The notes: generated from the letters alone by a model not told the origin. A stretch of DNA of 64,000 bases from Lithobates sylvaticus (GCA_028564925.1 CM053029.1:37597123-37661122), one strand, 5' to 3'. Positions 22,785 through 34,609 are shown, counted from the first letter of the stretch. Made by a program: numbers and translations.

Positions 22785-24249
22785 TACTGCTTTACCCACC
22801 CTAGGTGCACTACTTTTATAGAGCCACGAAGACAAAGGTTCTTTTAATTACAATCATTGTGCTGCACTGCCAAGCTTAGCATATGTGGGCAACAAGCAAA
22901 TACGATTTCTTCTATGTACATAAATATTTTGAAAAACCTAAAACAAGTTTTCTTTTAAGTGATGGGACAGAAAAGAAAGAAGCAGCCATTGCTAAATCTT
23001 AATCTTAAGTCGAGTTTGTATTTTAGGAAAACAGAAGGGGAAAATGCTGCACACCGGAACCCAGCCACTATAAAAAGTGGTAAAGATACAGCTTCAGCCT
23101 GAACTCCTCCTGGATATGCTCCTCTGACATGTTTCGCCCCGTCTAGGGGGTTGAATCATAACCCTGTAGGCAGGGCAAAACATGTCAGAGGAGCATATCC
23201 AGGAGGAGTTCAGGCTGAAGCCGTATCTTTACCTCTATATAGTAGTGGCTGGATTCCCGTGTATGACGTCTCCACCTTCTGTTTTCTGATCTGTTTCTGC
23301 CAGCCTGAATGTGCTTGTTTGGACGTCAGCACCCAAGCTGTGTGTTGGACTGCAGGGGGAAGTTTTGCAATGCTTTTGAGAGAAGGGACAGTTTTGAACC
23401 CCTATGAAGAGGGACAGTTTTGAACCCCTATGAAGTTTTTATTGCTGTCTGTGTCCTCGGCGGAGGGATTCACCCCTGCTAATTGTAATCAGGGACCTCA
23501 TATACTGCCAGCAGCAGCCATGCTGGCCTAGGGCTCTTTCCACCATCCTCCTGCATCAGGAATGTAATAGGGCACTGTACACCTGTAGTTTGGAGAAACT
23601 CCACCATCTTGGTTGCTCACATTCTCCTAACGCAAGGCCCAGCTCCAGAAATAAAGGAATGTCCACACGTTCAGCCTTTGTAATGTTTTACTATAGCAGG
23701 AACAGCATGCACAGTTCTTTCCAAAACACCAATATACCTCTTTTTACCTGATCATCAACACTCTACAGTTCAAATTCAACTTTAACACGGGGATGCCAAC
23801 CAGCATTTCCAGTAGGTAGGTTCCCTTATATGGGTTCTTCAATGGTATATATATATATATATATATATAGATATCAGGCCTTCCCGAAAGGTGTCCTTCA
23901 CTTTGGCATTAATTACAGGCTGCAGACCACCTTTTCCCATCAACCTCTGCCCTCAAGCCCTTCTGACCCCAATTATAAAGGGCTAATCTAGTCCCACCCA
24001 CGGTACCCACCTGGCGGAGAGATTTCCCTAAACGGGGTACTAACCCCTGTTTACATTTTTGTCTTGGTGACCATTGTCCATAATTCTTTCCAGCACAGGA
24101 AGTGAGAGGATTTAAAGCAATTTCTTTTTACTTCCTGTTGTGTCTCCTGGACGGAAATTAGGAAGTGATCTCCATAATGGGACACACACATAAAAAAAAT
24201 GTACATGCGTTTCAATCATTCCCTATTCTTTCAATGTTTTTTTAAACTG
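22785..24249. other. Unit 2 tail
   Basis: Two minisatellite units (22785-22820), a foldback (23027-23289) matching 11611-11873, the tail repeat at about 23520-23800, a short (TA)n at 23849-23869, and 23870-24240, which is collinear with unit 3 (41270-42020 continuing at 47890). 24090-24115 is the empty site for the hAT element at 42030-47889. No gene. Confidence 0.6.
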
Positions 24250-24252
24250 TAA

Positions 24253-24674
24253 TGCCGCATACACACGGTCGGAATTTCCGATGGAAACAGTCCGATGGGA
24301 GCTTTTCATCAGATTTTCCGACCGTGTGTATGCCCATCTGTCTTTTTCTGAATTTCCGACGGACTTTGGATTGAGAACCTGTTCTTAATTTTTCAGACGG
24401 AAAACCTTTCTATCGGATTTTCCGATCGTGTGTATGCAATTCTGACACGCAAAATTCCGACGCATGCTCGGAAACAATTTGACGCATGCTCTGAAGCAGT
24501 AAACTTCCCTTTTATATTGCTGTCGTACGTGTTGTATGCCGCGGTGTTATTGACCGTTGGAATTTGGTGTGACCTTGTGTAGGCAAGACAGTTTGAGCGA
24601 AATTCCGACGGAATTCCGACGGGAAAACCATCAGAGCTTTTTCCGACGAGAATTCCGACCGTGTGTATGCGGCA
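24253..24674. mobile_element. Harbinger-like palindromic MITE 1, 422 bp
   Basis: Terminal inverted repeats TGCCGCATACACACGGTCGG and complement, flanked by TAA (24250-24252 and 24675-24677). The 3-bp TWA duplication is a PIF/Harbinger hallmark. The interior is mostly imperfect palindromes of TTCCGACGG type. No coding. Confidence 0.8.
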
Positions 24675-24948
24675 TAAGACACTCATTCATAAGAGATTTG
24701 CAGCCAATGAAATGAAGACTACATACTATATGCTTGCTGGGGGTCAGTGACTCTTTGACATTTTAAGAAGACTATAGTATTTTCCATGTAGCCAAATCTC
24801 GAATTAGCTGAGAATAAACTGTATTACCATGATAGGTAGGACAGCTCAACAATGACTACTTCTATATCTAGTTTTACACAGGTTATCATCAACCATTTTT
24901 CTGAACTATGTATGTTTAAGTTGGATAGGTATCATGATATCACATATG

Positions 24949-25881
24949 TTAATGGGGGCTTTTCTGAAGCAGCCTTAGGATGGCCTTTTTCACCTCTTGG
25001 TTCCTCAGGCTGTAGATAAGAGGATTCAACATTGGAGTCACCACCGTGTAGAATACAGAAGATACATTTTCCTGTTTTTTGAGGGCACTGGAGGATGGAT
25101 GAAGGTAAGTACATGAAACTGTAACATAGAAGATGGTAGCACACATAAGATGTGAGGAGCAGGTGCTAAATGCTTTCCTCCTGCCAGCCGCAGAGTTTAT
25201 CCGTAAGACAGAAGACATGATGAAGGTGTAGGAGACCAGGAGGATCGTCATTGAACTTAAGGAACAAGAACACACAAAGAAAAGGGTGACGATGGTGCAG
25301 GTGCGGGTTTCGGAACAAGACAACCTGACCAGTGGTGGGATGTCACAGTAGAAGTGGTCTATAAGGTTAGAGTCACAAAATTCAAGACTGAAGAGACTGC
25401 TGGTCTGTGCAACTGACTGTATAAAGCCAACAGAGAAAGAGAGAATTACAAGACCATGACATTTCTTCTTAGTCATCACTGAGATATAGTGGAGAGGGTG
25501 GCATATAGCAACATATCGGTCATAAGCCATGTCCGAGAGGACAAAGACCTCTGTACCTACCAGTGCACAAAAGAAGTAGAATTGAAGAGTGCAACCCATG
25601 AATGTGATTAATTTTCTCTCGGAAAGGAGGTCAGACAACATTTTAGGAGTTATTACTGAAGAGTAGAAGAGGTCCACCATAGATAGGTATTTCAGTAAGT
25701 AGTACATTGGAGTGTGGAGACTGGGTGAGATATGAACCATTGCCATCATCCCAACGTTTCCAAGCACGGTCACTATGTAAACCACTAAAAAGAGCATGAA
25801 GAGGAACGGGGCAACTAATTTATCATCAGTAAGACCAGAAAACTCAAACACGGCCACTTGAGTCTTGTTCTTGACATCCAT
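24949..25881 (-). CDS. Odorant receptor, class II type, OR3
   Basis: Intact 310-residue OR, third member of the local family and more diverged than OR1 versus OR2. Start at the Met before DVKNKTQ (NKT 5-7), aligned with OR1/OR2; the open frame begins 25 codons upstream. GN 41-42, PMY 58-60, C97/C179, MAYDRYVAICHP 118-129, KAFSTCSSHL, PMLNPLIY are all present. Oddity: residue 117 just before MAYDRY is Asp (LSDMAYDRY) where OR1 and OR2 have Val, a charge near the inner end of TM3. The C-terminus is three residues shorter (KSPH). A likely splice acceptor (TTTATTTCAACAG) precedes the start, as in OR2. Confidence 0.94.
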   Translation of the reverse strand: MDVKNKTQVAVFEFSGLTDDKLVAPFLFMLFLVVYIVTVLGNVGMMAMVHISPSLHTPMYYLLKYLSMVDLFYSSVITPKMLSDLLSERKLITFMGCTLQFYFFCALVGTEVFVLSDMAYDRYVAICHPLHYISVMTKKKCHGLVILSFSVGFIQSVAQTSSLFSLEFCDSNLIDHFYCDIPPLVRLSCSETRTCTIVTLFFVCSCSLSSMTILLVSYTFIMSSVLRINSAAGRRKAFSTCSSHLMCATIFYVTVSCTYLHPSSSALKKQENVSSVFYTVVTPMLNPLIYSLRNQEVKKAILRLLQKSPH

Positions 25882-26002
25882 GGTGTTTTTGGTCTGAAAC
25901 TGTTGAAATAAACATCTCATTTGTTTATGAAAATAGTATATGTAAAGATTATACAAACTTGTGTCTTACAGTAGATGTTAAAACATTGAGATTGTTTTTT
26001 AA

Positions 26003-26262
26003 CTCCTTTCTGACTGCAAGTCCCGGACCCATGCACTGCAGGGCTTATACGTACTATGCGCCTCCCTGGGGCATGCAGAGGCACGGTCTGCAACTGTCGT
26101 GTCAACCAGACACAGCGGATTGTGGTGCTCGGTATCGGGCCACTGTGAGCTCTGTGTAATTTCTTCATTTTCCAAAAAATTGTGACAAGAACTTCAAAAA
26201 AGTCACCATGCCTCTTACTAAATACCTTGGACTATCTACTTTTCAAAAAGGGGTAATTTGGT
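26003..26262. repeat. Truncated TTAA repeat upstream of OR3
   Basis: Third OR-associated copy: TTAA at 25999-26002, then CTCCTTTCTGACTGCAAGTC, 122 bp upstream of the OR3 start codon. It ends abruptly at about 26262 (TTCAAAAAGGGGTAATTTGG), where sequence switches to a second copy of OR 5'-flank. Confidence 0.7.
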
Positions 26263-26350
26263 AAATAAACATCTCATTTGTTAATGAAAACAGTGTATGT
26301 AAAGATTATACTAATTGCTGCCCTACAGTAGATGTTAATACATTGAGACT
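26263..26350. other. Relic of another OR upstream flank
   Basis: 26266-26350 (AAATAAACATCTCATTTGTT, then TATGTAAAGATTATACTAAT, then CATTGAGACTGTTTTTT) is a diverged copy of the OR3 5' flank at 25910-26000, in the same orientation. No coding sequence accompanies it. Confidence 0.7.
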
Positions 26351-26970
26351 GTTTTTTTATGTATCTCCCTGGATAGAATGAATTTTTGCAATATGAGGAT
26401 TCTTTATCTCCTGAAGGCGTCTGTTGCACCAAACAAAACATACGTAAGGTGAGGCCAGTGACAAATGATGTCATACAGCTGCTGTCAGGGGTGGCGCCAG
26501 GTGGGTGCTTGGGTGTGCTAAAGCACCCCCAAAAATTATTTAAGTACCCTTATAGCACCCCCAAAATGTACACACTTAAATTTCCAATCTAATGTCACAA
26601 TTTGTTTAAAGAAAATTTTACCTGCATGCCCTATGTGACAAAAAAAGGTCTTGGAACTCTTTTCTATAGAGGAGGGATACCGCGGCTCTGGTTGCATAAG
26701 CTGCTGATCTTCAGTGAGTCCTGGCAGGGGCTGGGTTAGTGCGCCCATATCAGTGGTGGATTAATCCCAGTGCTATGCAGAGGCGCTAAGTTTTAAAAGC
26801 ACTGGGGTATGTGGCGCCTCTGCACTTGCTGGCCGTACTAAGGAAAGGATGAAGGAAGAAGCTCGCTGCCCAGCCCAGCCTATGGAGGAAGGTCATTTTC
26901 TCTCTCTCTCCCTGCATAAAAGCCATGCCCACCCCTCTTCCTCAACACCAAATCAGTTACCACCAGGCAG
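26351..26970. other. hAT-like 5' ends and unclassified sequence
   Basis: 26489 begins CAGGGGTGGCGCCAGG, a typical hAT end, followed by AAAGCACCCCCAAAA; its partner end and target duplication were not found. 26753-26830 has an imperfect palindrome (CAGTGGTGGATTAATCC). No gene. Confidence 0.45.
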
Positions 26971-27750
26971 CAGTGGCGGCTGGTGCTCAAAATTTTTTGG
27001 GGGGGGGCACAAATAAACTGAAAAATTCTGAATAAAAAAACATCAATTGCAGCCACTGTGCCATCAAATGAGGCCATTGTGCCCATCAAATGCAGCCACT
27101 GTGCCCATCAAATGCAACCACTGTGCCATTAATTGCAGCCACTGTGCCCATCAAATGCAGCCACTGTGCCCATCAAATGCAGCCACTGTGACCATAAAAT
27201 GCAGCCACTGTGCCCATCGAATACAGCCACTGTGCCATCAATTGCAGCCCCTGTGCCCATCAAATGCAACCACTGTGTCCATCAAATGCATCCACTGTGA
27301 CCCCCCCACCCGCCCGCTCACTGTCTGATCATCACTTACCCTATCTTGGATGGCGGCAGGAAGATGTGGGACGGCAGCGGGTCAGGCAGCGGCAAACTGT
27401 GTCCTCCATCCGTCTCTTCTTTCTTCCTGCTAGGCATCCAATAGGAGCGCCTGTCCTTTCAGCCAATCAGGTGACAGGTATTAGACCCAAGCTTCCTGAT
27501 TGGTGGAGAGGCGGTTCAGTGGGTGGGCTCCGAGTGCAATGCACTGCGCCTCGAATCCACCCTATTTTGAAGCCTTTTAGAGCCTATGGCTCTAAACAGG
27601 TGCTTAAAAAAAACACCCCCGCCCCTGTAATTCAGGCGCCTGGCATCCTAAATGTGGCCGGACACCTGAATAGGGGGTGGCTGCGGCGGCCATGCGTGAA
27701 TCTATCCATTATACATATAGGGGGTGGCGTGATTGGTCGGGCCACCACTG
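26971..27750. mobile_element. Non-autonomous hAT element with internal minisatellite, 780 bp
   Basis: Perfect 8-bp duplication CCAGGCAG (26963-26970 and 27751-27758). Ends are CAGTGGCGGCTGGTG and GGGCCACCACTG. 27047-27302 is about 12 copies of a 22-bp unit (GCAGCCACTGTGCCCATCAA plus AT). The open frames across it are products of the repeat. No transposase. Confidence 0.9.
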
Positions 27751-27758
27751 CCAGGCAG

Positions 27759-28082
27759 ACAGGAGCTGTGTTTGCCCCAGAGGAGGAAGGATTACTTTTG
27801 GAAATGTAAGTAGGCTGCACCCGCCCCCTCACCACCACAACATCACCTGCCTGGCCCTGTTCCTTAATATAGAGCTGCTGCCTGCTGAGCCGGGACAAGG
27901 GGGCGGGGACAGTGACTCCAGTCCTTATCTATGAAGGAAGGATAAGGATTGTCTTAGTATCAGTAAGCTGTGCCTGCCCCTCATCACGACACCAGGCACT
28001 GGGAGACAGTGCCCGTTCCTTATGGAGCAGCTGAGCTGGGACAAGGGGGGTCTGGGGGGAGCACTCTTAGGAGAAAGCCTTA
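27759..28082. other. Unclassified sequence before minisatellite
   Basis: GC-rich sequence with two loosely similar blocks (GTAAGTAGGCTGCACCCGCC at 27808; GTAAGCTGTGCCTGCCCCTC at 27963), possibly an old internal duplication. No gene recognised. Confidence 0.4.
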
Positions 28083-29465
28083 TCTCTATGGACATTATGA
28101 TCTTATGGGTCACTGCTGCTCTGGGCACTCTAAAGAGGCTCTCCTAATCAGGGCACTCTGAGGGGGTCACTGCTGCTCTGGGCACTCTGAGGAGTCACTG
28201 CTGCTCTTGGTACTTTAAAAGGGCACTCCTGCTCTGGACAATCTAAAGGGGGCCAAACCGGCTCTTGGCATTCTTAAGTATTCACCTACTCTGGGCACTC
28301 AAAGAGGGCACTCTCCTGCTCTGGGCCCTCTGAGGGAGTACTCTTGCTCTGGGCACTCTGAGGGGGGCACTCATGCTCTGGGCATTCTAAGATAGTATTC
28401 TCCTGCTCTGAGCACTCTAAGGGGTCACAGCTGCTCTGGACATTCTAGATGGTACTCCTGCTCTGGGCACTCTGAGGGGGGGGGGGGGCACTCCTGTTCT
28501 GGGCACTCAAAGTGGTCACTGCTGCTCTGGGCACTCTGAGGGGGTATTCTCCTGCTATGGGCACACTGAGGGGGTCCCTCCTGCTCTGGGCATTCTAAGG
28601 GAGCACTCTGGCTCTGGGCATTCTAAGGTTGTATTCTCCTGCTCTATGCACTCCTAGGGGTTACTGCTGCTCTAGGCATTCTGATGGCAATCCTGCTCTG
28701 GGCACTTTAAAGGGGCTCTCCTAATGAGGGCACTCTAAAGGGGCTCTCCTAATGAGGGCACTCTAAAGGGGCTCTCCTAATGAGGGCACTATAAAGGGGC
28801 TCTCATAATGAGGGCACTCTAAGGGGTCACTCTCCTGCTCTGCGTACTGTAAGGGGGAATTCTCCTGCTCTGGGCACTCTGAGGGGGAACTCCTGCTTTA
28901 GGCATTCTAATGTGATATTCTTCTGCTCTGGGTACTCTAAGGGGTCACTGCTGCTCTGTGCATTCTAGATGACACTCCTGCTCTGGGCACTCTAAGGGGC
29001 ACTCCTTTTCTGGACAGTCTGAGGGGGGCCCTCCTGCTCTGGACACTCTGAGGGGGGCCCTCTTGCTCTGGGCAGTCTGAGGGGGGGCACTCCTGTTCTG
29101 GACACTCTGAGGGGGGCACTCCTGCTCTGGGCACTCTAAGGGGTCACTGCTGCTCTGGGCACTCTAAGGGGACACTCTCCTGCTCTGGGCACTCTAAGGG
29201 GACACTCTCCTGCTCTGGGCACTCTAAGGGGACACTCTCGTGCTCTGGGCACTCTAAGGGGATACTCTCTTGCTCTGGGCACTCTGAGGGGATACTCTCC
29301 TGCTCTGGGCACTCTGAGGGGGCACTCCTGCCCTCGGCATGCTGACGGGGCACTCCTGCTCTGGGCACTCTAAGGGGGAAGCCTGAGCTATATGGGTACT
29401 GTGATCTTCGGGGTCACTCCTGTTCTGTGCACTCTGAGGGGTGCACTCCTGCTCTGGGCACTCCT
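28083..29465. repeat. Degenerate 28-bp minisatellite, about 1.4 kb
   Basis: Roughly 45-50 units of CTGCTCTGGGCACTCTAAGG plus GGTCACTC with many variants. Sub-blocks show recent homogenisation, for example GGGGCTCTCCTAATGAGGGC at about 28710-28810 and CTCTAAGGGGACACTCTCCT at about 29160-29250. Chance frames read as Cys/Pro/Glu repeats and are not genes. It ends where the gypsy fossil begins. Confidence 0.93.
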
Positions 29466-32400
29466 TGTTATATTATCTGAGCTGTGAGAGACACAAGACT
29501 CTGGTCTGGAATAACTGATGTTTATTTCAGTACTCACTGTACACTCCAACATGCATCTAAGGACAGGTATATCTTATTATGCTTCCTTACATGTACTCTC
29601 AGATGGCTATTATGCCCCTTGACCCGTGTCATCACTCCTGGGTGGAGCCAGCCCTTCAGGTGCTTCCTGAACCTCTGGGCGCAGACCCTTGAGACAGCCG
29701 GCATCAGGGATTCGGGCAGTTGAGAACGAGGATGCAGGTGGTCCGCATGCTGTCTGCAAATGGAACCATCTTCCAAGCAGACCCTATACATCTTGGGTCC
29801 CAAAGTCTCTGCAATGACAGCAGGAAGCCAATGGTTGTTGGAAGCCCCATAAGATCGGGCCCATACCTTTTGTTGGGCTGTGAATTGGGGGAGCTCGTCA
29901 TGTTTGACCATCTTGTCTTGGGACTGCAGTACATGTTCCTGGACTGTTTGAGGGCAGAGCATGTCCAAAACAGTCCATGGCTGCCGACCCTGAAGGAGTT
30001 CAGCTGGAGTTTTCCCAGTGGTTGCATGTGGTGTGTTTCTGTAAGCAGAAAGGAAGGAGTCCATCGGCTGGGGTGACGTGGACTGTTGTTTACTTGCAGC
30101 CACTGTAGCTTTGAAATAGCGTTTGAAAGTCTGCACAAACCATTCTGCTTGACTATTTGTAGTCGTATGGTAAGGTGCGGTGAACTTGTGCTTGATGTTG
30201 TGGGCAGTCAGGAAACGCTGAAACTCCTGACTGGTGAATTGTGCACCGTTGTCCGTGACGATACCCCTGTGGTATCCAAACGTAGAAGCGAGATGTAACA
30301 GTATGGAAATCGTTGCCTTAGTCGTTGACCAAGAAGTTGTGTCCTCTGATCGGGCCTGCAAATTCCAAGTGTAGGCAAAACCAAGGAACCGTGGGCCAAG
30401 TCCAGGGCTGGACGCACCCTCCAGGAGGGTCTTGTGCAGTTTGTGCACATCCAGCACAAGCATTCACATATGTTGTGATAGCTGAGTCTAGGTTTGGCCA
30501 CCACACATAGCCTCAGGCCTTTTGTTTCATACGTGTGCCCCCGGGATGACCAGTATGTAACAAGTCCAAAATGTGTCTCCGGAGGGTATGTGAAATTATC
30601 AGTCGGTCTCCTCATAAAACACAGTTGCCAGCCACAGTTAATTCCATACGCCTACAGAAATAAGGCTCATAACCCTTTGTGACGGTTGCAGGCCAACCGT
30701 ACCGAACCTAGGAGGGTATTTTTTTCAGGAAGATATCCTTCGCTGTATGGGCTGCTATCTCCTCAGAAGACAAGAAGGACAGGCTGGTGTAACGACAACT
30801 CTTGACCGGTGGAGAAGGGTCCATCAACGTCCCTGTCAGTCGGGACCATGACTGCGATACTGGATTTTGTAGCTGTATACTCCCAAGAATAGGCCATAGC
30901 GTTGGAGGCGGGCCGCAGTAGTCTGAGAGATGCCTTTGTCAGGGCTAAAGATCTGAAGATTATGGTCCGTCAGTATGGTGAATTCCCTACCATACAGGTA
31001 AAGATGAAACTTCTTAATTGCCCATATCAGCGCAAGAGCCTCTTTGTCAATGTGTGAGTAATTTCTTTCTGCTTTTGTCAAAGACCTGGAGGCAAATGCC
31101 ACTGGTTTTTCTGACCCATCTGGTAAGATGTGAGATAGTACAGCTTCCAAACTATAGGGTGAGGCATCACAAGCCAAGGTGAGAGGCTTCTGGAGGTCAT
31201 AGTGCATAAGCATGCGTGACGCCAACAGCTTCCGCTTGGAAACTTCGAAAGCATGTTGGCATGCAGCCGACCAGTCCCATCTGGAGTGTTTCTCCAAAAC
31301 GGAAACAAGGTGTGTGCCAGATCTGGTAGGAATTTGTGGTAATAGTTCAGCAAGCCAAGGAATGATCACAGCTGTTGGACGTTGGTTGGGGTTGGAGCTT
31401 TGACTAAAGCATCAACCTTGGCCTCCGTGGTGTGTATACCCTCCGCATTCACAAGGTGGCCACAAAACGCCAATTTAGGCACCATGAATTGGCATTTCGC
31501 CTAAGTTCACTTTTAGACCCTGCTCTTGGAGTCTCCCCAACACAAGCACCACGTTCCGCTTGTGTTCCTGGTCTGTCTGTCCCATGATGAGCATGTCATC
31601 TAGCAAGCACTGCGTGAAAGGAATGTTCGCCAAAATCTCGTCCATTTTTCGTTGTCAAATGGCAGGGGCGGAGGCTACACCAAACACCATCCGATTGTAT
31701 TCAAACAGTCCCTTGTGGGTGTTGATGGTTAGAAACCTGCGGGAAGAAGGAACTGCTGCTTCAGGGACACCACCCATTCCTCATTATCTCCTAATGAAAT
31801 TGTAACGGTGATACAGGGGTTTATGGCGATGTCTGGCATACCAAAGTAAGCAATCCACTCTCCCCCAAAGAGAGGGGGTTCCCCATTTTCTAGGATATAC
31901 AATGGTAGCCTCTTTGTCTGACCCTTGTACAATACCTGTACTTTTGCATAACCCAGTGGGTGGAGTATCTGCTTTGAATATGTCTGCAGTTTGATTGGTG
32001 TTGGGCGGACAGTAGTTCGGGTCTGAAGTTGTCTCCATTGTTCCTGGGTGATAACTGAAACTGCTGCTCCTGTGTCTACATCCATCTTGAGTTTCTTTCC
32101 CTCAACGGTTACCTCTACAGTCATTGCAGAGGGTGCTGAATGCATATGATGTATGTCTAATCTGTGGAGCACTTCCTCATCCTCTGATGATGTATATCTT
32201 CCCAGCATATATGTCTTTGTCTTGGGGTTCAGAGGTTGTTTATCTCGCACCTTCTTGCTACGGCACACTCGTTTAAGAGCCTGTCTTACCGCAATTATGA
32301 CAGATCTGATCCTTAAACCGGCAGACCTTGTGGTCATGGTCCGTATTCCCACAACGGTAGCAAGCTGCCTCCTGGCTTGGTGGGAGGTCTGTATTTCCAG

Positions 32401-32515
32401 TTTGTGGAAGTTGGCTTGACTGCTGTTCTGAAAACTTCCCTTCTACCCTGGGGGTTCAATTCCTCTGTATCTTTCACAGCCATTTCCATCACTGAAGCTC
32501 AATTGCCTTTTTAAG
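29466..32515 (-). mobile_element. Ty3/gypsy LTR retrotransposon fossil, broken
   Basis: Minus-strand remnants in the order zinc knuckles (about 32380-32280, two CCHC boxes), aspartic protease (about 32060-31800), reverse transcriptase remnant (about 31700-31380), RNase H (about 31370-30840) and integrase with its zinc-binding region and core (about 30520-29700). The order PR-RT-RH-IN is that of Ty3/gypsy. A partial 3' LTR is likely at the low-coordinate end, closing at 29466 with an AATAAA about 60 bases inside. The 5' LTR and most of gag are not seen. The coding region is interrupted in several places, so this is an old, non-functional copy. No envelope gene is seen. Confidence 0.85.
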
Positions 32516-33120
32516 GGTAAATTGCAAAAGGGGGTGCCCCGAGGGATTTTATGGGCAAAGGATGTTAACAATAAAAAGGAGTAACAAGCGTATAAAAATA
32601 TACAAAATGTATTAAATACAAAACAGTACTAAAGTAGGTACATAGGGTATATAAACCTAAAAACGAATTAGTCAGACTGGATAGTTACATAACAGCTATA
32701 GGCCAAAACACACAGTTGATCTCATGGTAGGAGGTCAAATGGGAGTGCGTGTGCATAGAAGTCCCAACATGTTTCGGAATACAGGTATGAGTAATAAATT
32801 CCTTCTTTCTTATTAGAAACAAGCTGTTTTGTGTCTGATAATGATATAACAAAGATATCAAAAAGATGAGAAAATGAACAAATGTACAAATGTGAGAACA
32901 CAGTAGGTAATAGCATGGCATATACATGGCAAGCAATAAAGCAAGTGATACTTAATATAACTATCTTTAGTGAATTAAAGTGCACATCAGAATTCACATG
33001 AAGAAGGGGCTTCAATCCCTAAAATGGCCCATCACATAAGAGATTGGCTGGGGATGCGTCCCCACAGTACCAATGATGTACGGTTGCTGGTGCCAAAATG
33101 ATTGAGTTGTGTGGCGTGAG
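32516..33120. other. Unclassified AT-rich sequence
   Basis: No gene, repeat array or recognisable transposon found. Two weakly similar blocks flank ATACAAAATGTATTAAATAC near 32605. It may contain the decayed 5' part of the neighbouring fossil or an unrelated repeat. Confidence 0.35.
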
Positions 33121-33123
33121 TAA

Positions 33124-33552
33124 AGCCTCATACACACAATAGGACTTTGTACAAACTTTCCCGTGGATTTTTGTACAAAGGGCGTCGGCCCCGAACTTGT
33201 ATTGCATACACAAGGCAGGACTTTTTCAGCCAACTTTCACAAAATCACGTGGTTTTTCTGCTCTTTACCACCACCTTTGGTCAACTTCTGTATTGTTGTC
33301 TGATCTTTTACATTGGTTCTGAGCATGCGTGTTTGTACTTTGTACAAAAGTCCTATGGTTTTCTGTACACACGATCAGACTTTGCTCCATCAGACTTTTG
33401 TTGGCAGAAAGTTGGTCCGTTCGCACAGCCAACAAAAGTCAGATGAAAACTGAAAAAGTTGGTCCGATGGAGCGTACACACGGTCGGATGTTGGTCCAAA
33501 ACAGCTAATTTGCATGTTTGTTGTCAAAAAGTCTGATCGTGTGTACGGGCCT
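33124..33552. mobile_element. Harbinger-like palindromic MITE 2, 429 bp
   Basis: TAA at both borders (33121-33123, 33553-33555). Ends are AGCCTCATACACACAATAGG and GATCGTGTGTACGGGCCT. Interior motifs (TTGTACAAAG, GTTGGTCCGATGG) differ from most other copies, so this is a separate subfamily. Confidence 0.75.
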
Positions 33553-33673
33553 TAAGATAAGAGGCATCCCTGCCGGCATAGAAAACACCAGGGCCCACGA
33601 GGATCGACCACAGATGTGAGGACGGGTCTAGCACAAAAAACATATATGTGTCTGTATGAGAACATAACATTAA

Positions 33674-34609
33674 CCACTTAAGCCCCGGACCAATTTGCAG
33701 CCAAAGGACCAGGCCCCTTTTTGCGATTCGGCACTGTGTCGCTTTAACTGACAATTGCGCGGTCGTGCGACGTGGCTCCCAAACAAAATTGGCATCCTTT
33801 TTTTCCCCACAAATAGAGCTTTCTTTTGGTGGTATTTTATCCCCTCTGCGGTTTTTATTTTTTGCGCTATAAACAAAAATAGAGCGACAATTTAGAAAGA
33901 AATGCAATATTTGTTACTTTTTGCTATAATAAATATCCCCAAAACATATATAAAAAAACATATTTTTTCCTCAGTTTAGGCCGATACGTATTCTTCTACA
34001 TATTTTTGGTATAATTAGCGATTATTGATTGGTTTGCGCAAAAGTTATAGCATTTACAAAATTGGGGATAGTTTTATAGCATTTTTTATTTTTTACTAGT
34101 AATGGCGGCGATCAGCGATTTTTTATTGTGATTGCGACATTATGGCGGACACATCGGACATTTTTGACACATTTTTGAGACCATTGTCATTTATACAGAA
34201 ATCAGTGCTATTTAAATGCACTGATTCCTATGTAAATAACACTGGCAGTGAAGGAGTTAACCACTAGGGGGAGGGGAGGGGCTAAGTATGATGTGTGTGT
34301 TTTTTTTACAGTAGGGGGGCGTGGCTTTACATCTAACGTCACTGATCGGCTTTCCCGATGACAGGGAACAGCCGATCAGTGACAGGCAGTGTAGGAAGCA
34401 CGGGGAGAGGTTTGTTTACACAGACCGCTCCCCGTTCTTCAGCTCTGTGACCCGATCGCGGGACATCAACGGACCCGATCGCTGGTCCCGCGGCCGCGGT
34501 CACGGAGCTCAGGACCCGGCGCCGCGCACACGACCCACGGCTGGTACGTGATTGTGCCCAGCCGTGCCATTCTGCCGACGTATATCGGCGTGAGGCGGTC
34601 CTTAAGTGG
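33674..34609. mobile_element. TTAA-flanked MITE, complete copy, 936 bp
   Basis: TTAA at 33670-33673 and 34610-34613. Inverted ends are CCACTTAAGCCCCGGACC and GGTCCTTAAGTGG. This complete copy defines the family found upstream of the ORs. It contains the family landmarks (TTTCTTTTGGTGGTATTTTA; TTGATTGGTTTGCGCAAAAG; GATCAGCGATTTTTTATTG). piggyBac-like origin is inferred from TTAA targets and CC ends. No transposase. Confidence 0.8.

Noticed and set aside
27047-27809. 199-codon frame starting in CAC/TGT-rich repeats
   Set aside because: Runs from a 22-bp minisatellite through the hAT terminus into unrelated sequence.
28937-29368. Pro/Glu/Cys repeat frames
   Set aside because: Translation of the 28-bp minisatellite.
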